Source: JAPSGM01 sp036258735 | GTDB lineage: Bacteria; Chloroflexota; Limnocylindria; QHBO01 | Length of the DNA stretch: 6,446 nt | Assembly (NCBI GenBank): GCA_036258735.1 | Contig: DATADC010000058.1 | Span: forward strand, 1 to 6,446 | Reading direction: 5' to 3' | Part shown: positions 4,933 through 6,446 of the stretch, piece after piece | How positions within the stretch are numbered: position 1 is the stretch's first letter | Layout: each line of letters begins with the position of its first letter | Position numbers and translations under genes: made by a program | The notes under the pieces: generated by a model | Told to the model about the DNA's origin: nothing | Databases searched by the model: none | What the model saw: the letters and a program-made list of their open reading frames with translations, nothing else

Positions 4933-5385
4933 ATGCCGGCGACCGACCTGCCCAGGCCGTGGGCCAGCGTGCCGCGCCAGTTCCGCGAGCGCGGGCTGCG
5001 CTGGACGCCCCAGCGGCGCGCCGTGGTCGACGTCCTGGCCGGGACCGACGGTCACGTGACCGGCGCCGAGCTGGTCGACCGCTGCCGGGCTCGCGACCCG
5101 AGCACCATCCCGTCCACCGTGTACCGCACGCTCGACGTCCTTGAGGAGCTCGGGCTCGTCCGCCATGGCCACGGTGCCGACGGGAGGGAGGAGTACCACG
5201 TCGGCCCCGGATCGGAGCACGGTCACATGCACTGCTCGGCGTGCGGGGCGTCGCGCGAGATCCCCGCCCGTGCCGCCGAGCGCATCGCCGGCGTGCTGGC
5301 CGAGGCCGCCGGCTTCGAGGTCGACGTGTCGCACGTCACCGTCGTCGGCCGGTGCCGCCGGTGCCGCCGATCGGCCAGCGCCTGA
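4933..5385 (+). CDS. Fur-family metalloregulator, Nur (nickel)-like
   Basis: This 150-residue Fur/Zur/Nur-type dimeric repressor has an N-terminal winged helix (about 12-90) with RWTPQRRAVVDVLA, HVTGAELVDR and STVYRTLDVLEELGLV, and a C-terminal dimerisation domain. The structural zinc site is two CxxC pairs, C101/C104 and C141/C144. The regulatory-site histidines are H41, H89 and a triad H96, H98, H100 in HGHMHC. The H41 plus HxHxH arrangement matches, as I recall it, the square-planar nickel site of Streptomyces Nur (H33, H86, H88, H90); iron-type Fur usually lacks that triad. H78 and H80 are extra. The frame is open far upstream, but the upstream part is the antisense shadow of the transporter; the ATG at 4933 fits the promoter. 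It is divergent from the permease and 5 bases before the ureohydrolase. A Zur or Fur specificity cannot be excluded. Confidence 0.88.
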   Translation: MPATDLPRPWASVPRQFRERGLRWTPQRRAVVDVLAGTDGHVTGAELVDRCRARDPSTIPSTVYRTLDVLEELGLVRHGHGADGREEYHVGPGSEHGHMHCSACGASREIPARAAERIAGVLAEAAGFEVDVSHVTVVGRCRRCRRSASA

Positions 5386-5390
5386 GCGAG

Positions 5391-6311
5391 GTGTCCACCT
5401 TCCTGGGGATGCCCGCCGCCGAGCCGTCGAGGCTGAGGCACGGGGCGGGGGACGTCGCCATCATCGGCATCCCGTACGGGGTTCCGTACCCCGATCCGGG
5501 GCTCACCGCCGGTTGCGCCGATGCGCCGGCCGCTGTGCGCCGTCGCTCGGAGCGCATGGCCGCCTTCGTCGACCATCACGACTTCGATGTCGGCGGTCCC
5601 ATGCTGCCGCCCGGGTCGTCCCTGCGCGTGGTCGACGCCGGCGACGTTCCCGGCTCCCCCGACGACGGGCCGGGCAACCACGAGCGGGCCGAGGCGGCCG
5701 TGCGGAGGCTGCTGGCCGCCGGCGCGGTGCCCATCGTGCTGGGCGGTGACGACTCGATCCCGATTCCGGTGCTGCGCGCCTATGACGCGACCGGTCCGCT
5801 CTGGGTTGTGCAGGTCGACGCGCACCTCGACTTCCGCCACGAGGTGGCCGGCGTCCGCGAGGGGTACTCCTCGCCAATGCGGCGGGCGTCCGAGCTGGCG
5901 TACGTGGAGGGCATCGTCCAGGTGGGGCTGCGCGGCGTGGGATCGGCTCGATCCCAGGACGTGGCCGACGCGCTGAGCGCGGGCAACCAGCTGGTCACGG
6001 CGCGGGAGCTGCGCGACCGTGGCGTCGCGTCGGCGGTCGATCGGCTGCCGTCCGGCGCATCGGTCTTCATCGCGTTCGACTGCGACGCGCTGGACCCCGC
6101 CGTCATGCCGGCCGTATCGGCCCAGTCGCCGGGCGGGCTGAGCTACGAGGAGGCGGCCGACCTGCTGAGAGGCGTGGCCCAGCGGTGCCGGATCGCCGGC
6201 GCCGCCTTCACCGAGCTGGTGCCGGCACGTGATTCCGACGAGCGCTCGGCGCTGGTGGTCGTGCGGCTGGTGATGCGCCTCATCGCCGCCATGGCGCGCG
6301 CGAGACGCTGA
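5391..6311 (+). CDS. ureohydrolase (agmatinase/arginase family) with GGDDS metal motif
   Basis: This 306-residue cytosolic binuclear metallohydrolase of the arginase/agmatinase family releases urea from a guanidino compound. The three metal motifs are present: GGDDS (118-122), DAHLD (143-147) and FDCDALDP (229-236), plus E275 near the end. Canonical members read GGDHS, so D121 replaces a histidine ligand while the other ligands (D143, H145, D147, D230, D232) are intact. The N-terminus STFLGMP and IIGIPYGVPY are typical of agmatinase-like members. The GTG at 5391 begins 5 bases after the regulator's stop with only a weak GAG upstream; GTGs at 5352 and 5361, and an ATG at 5409, are alternatives. 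The substrate is unknown: agmatine, guanidinobutyrate, guanidinopropionate or guanidine are candidates. Co-transcription with a Nur-like regulator hints at nickel as cofactor, which is inference. Confidence 0.85.
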   Translation: MSTFLGMPAAEPSRLRHGAGDVAIIGIPYGVPYPDPGLTAGCADAPAAVRRRSERMAAFVDHHDFDVGGPMLPPGSSLRVVDAGDVPGSPDDGPGNHERAEAAVRRLLAAGAVPIVLGGDDSIPIPVLRAYDATGPLWVVQVDAHLDFRHEVAGVREGYSSPMRRASELAYVEGIVQVGLRGVGSARSQDVADALSAGNQLVTARELRDRGVASAVDRLPSGASVFIAFDCDALDPAVMPAVSAQSPGGLSYEEAADLLRGVAQRCRIAGAAFTELVPARDSDERSALVVVRLVMRLIAAMARARR

Positions 6312-6317
6312 GCACGA

Positions 6318-6329
6318 TAGGGAGCCCTA
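6318..6329. terminator. weak hairpin after the ureohydrolase gene
   Basis: TAGGG-AG-CCCTA is a short inverted repeat 7-18 bases after the stop codon. With a realistic loop the stem is only 4 bp, and no T-tract follows, so termination here is doubtful. It is listed because it is the only hairpin close to the end of the operon. Confidence 0.2.
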
Positions 6330-6358
6330 GCGCCGCATCACGCCGGTTCGTGGGGCCC

Positions 6359-6394
6359 GTGGAACCGTGGAACCGTGGAACTGTGGAACTGTGG
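6359..6394. repeat. tandem 8-bp repeat, four and a half copies
   Basis: The unit GTGGAACC occurs twice (6359-6374), then GTGGAACT twice (6375-6390), then a partial GTGG (6391-6394). The array is bracketed by CGTGG (6358-6362) and CCACG (6396-6400), which are inverted copies of each other. It lies in the 135-base non-coding tail of the window (6312-6446), in which I see no convincing gene. The run probably arose by replication slippage. Confidence 0.85.
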
Positions 6395-6446
6395 TCCACG
6401 AAGACGGTGACAGCAGCGACGGTGCCTGCAACCTCGCTGGACGCGA

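Noticed and set aside
5049..5062. Perfect 14-bp palindrome CGGTCACGTGACCG sharing GGTCAC/GTGACC with the ArsR operator.
   Set aside because: It lies inside the regulator gene and encodes the conserved GHVTG stretch; the half-sites are in the reverse order to the operator, so coincidence with GC-rich coding is the simplest reading.
6401..6446. Possible start of another gene at the right edge.
   Set aside because: Frames on both strands are open only because the stretch is short and GC-rich; no start with a ribosome site or -10, and no recognisable residues.

Overview
This is a dense, very GC-rich window (about 70% by eye) with strong G/C third-position preference. The gene families (HxlR, ArsR-SRPBCC fusion, Fur-type regulator, DUF6220, bacterial UBP zinc finger), GTG starts and apparently leaderless promoters fit a high-GC bacterium of the Actinomycetota or Chloroflexota type. 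The sequence alone does not settle which. I see no rRNA, tRNA, CRISPR array, insertion sequence or phage gene, and no gene-free stretch longer than about 300 bases.

Layout. (1) 2-118 (+): the C-terminal tail of a gene entering from the left. (2) 96-1734 (-): a tight three-gene operon. It encodes a cytosolic HtrA-like serine protease with a PDZ domain, a 95-residue UBP-type zinc finger whose GTG start overlaps the protease stop by 4 bases, and a small lipoprotein. (3) 1735-1834: a divergent control region with two overlapping inverted repeats. (4) 1835-2257 (+): an HxlR-family regulator. (5) 2303-3079 (+): an ArsR winged helix fused to an SRPBCC/AHSA1 domain. Its near-consensus promoter holds a palindrome between the -35 and -10. 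A 12-bp hairpin at 3090-3120 separates it from the next, convergent operon. (6) 3121-4857 (-): a NiCoT-type nickel/cobalt transporter followed by two small four-helix membrane proteins. (7) 4855-4935: a divergent promoter pair sharing one Nur-box-like palindrome. (8) 4933-6311 (+): a Fur-family regulator with Nur-like histidines, then a ureohydrolase (arginase/agmatinase family) starting 5 bases after the regulator's stop. (9) 6312-6446: non-coding, with a tandem 8-bp repeat.

How the parts may work together. The right half looks like a nickel-homeostasis locus. A Nur-like sensor (H41 plus H96/H98/H100) and a nickel permease diverge from a single operator whose two TTGCA half-sites form the -35 elements of both promoters. 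The ureohydrolase appears to be co-transcribed with the regulator, which raises the possibility of a nickel-dependent member of this normally Mn-dependent family. Its metal motif is altered (GGDDS instead of GGDHS). The left half looks like a protein quality-control operon of unknown purpose, in which a cytosolic protease is translationally coupled to a zinc finger whose eukaryotic relatives bind ubiquitin C-termini. Function assignments rest on motifs I can read; the regulatory links are inferred.
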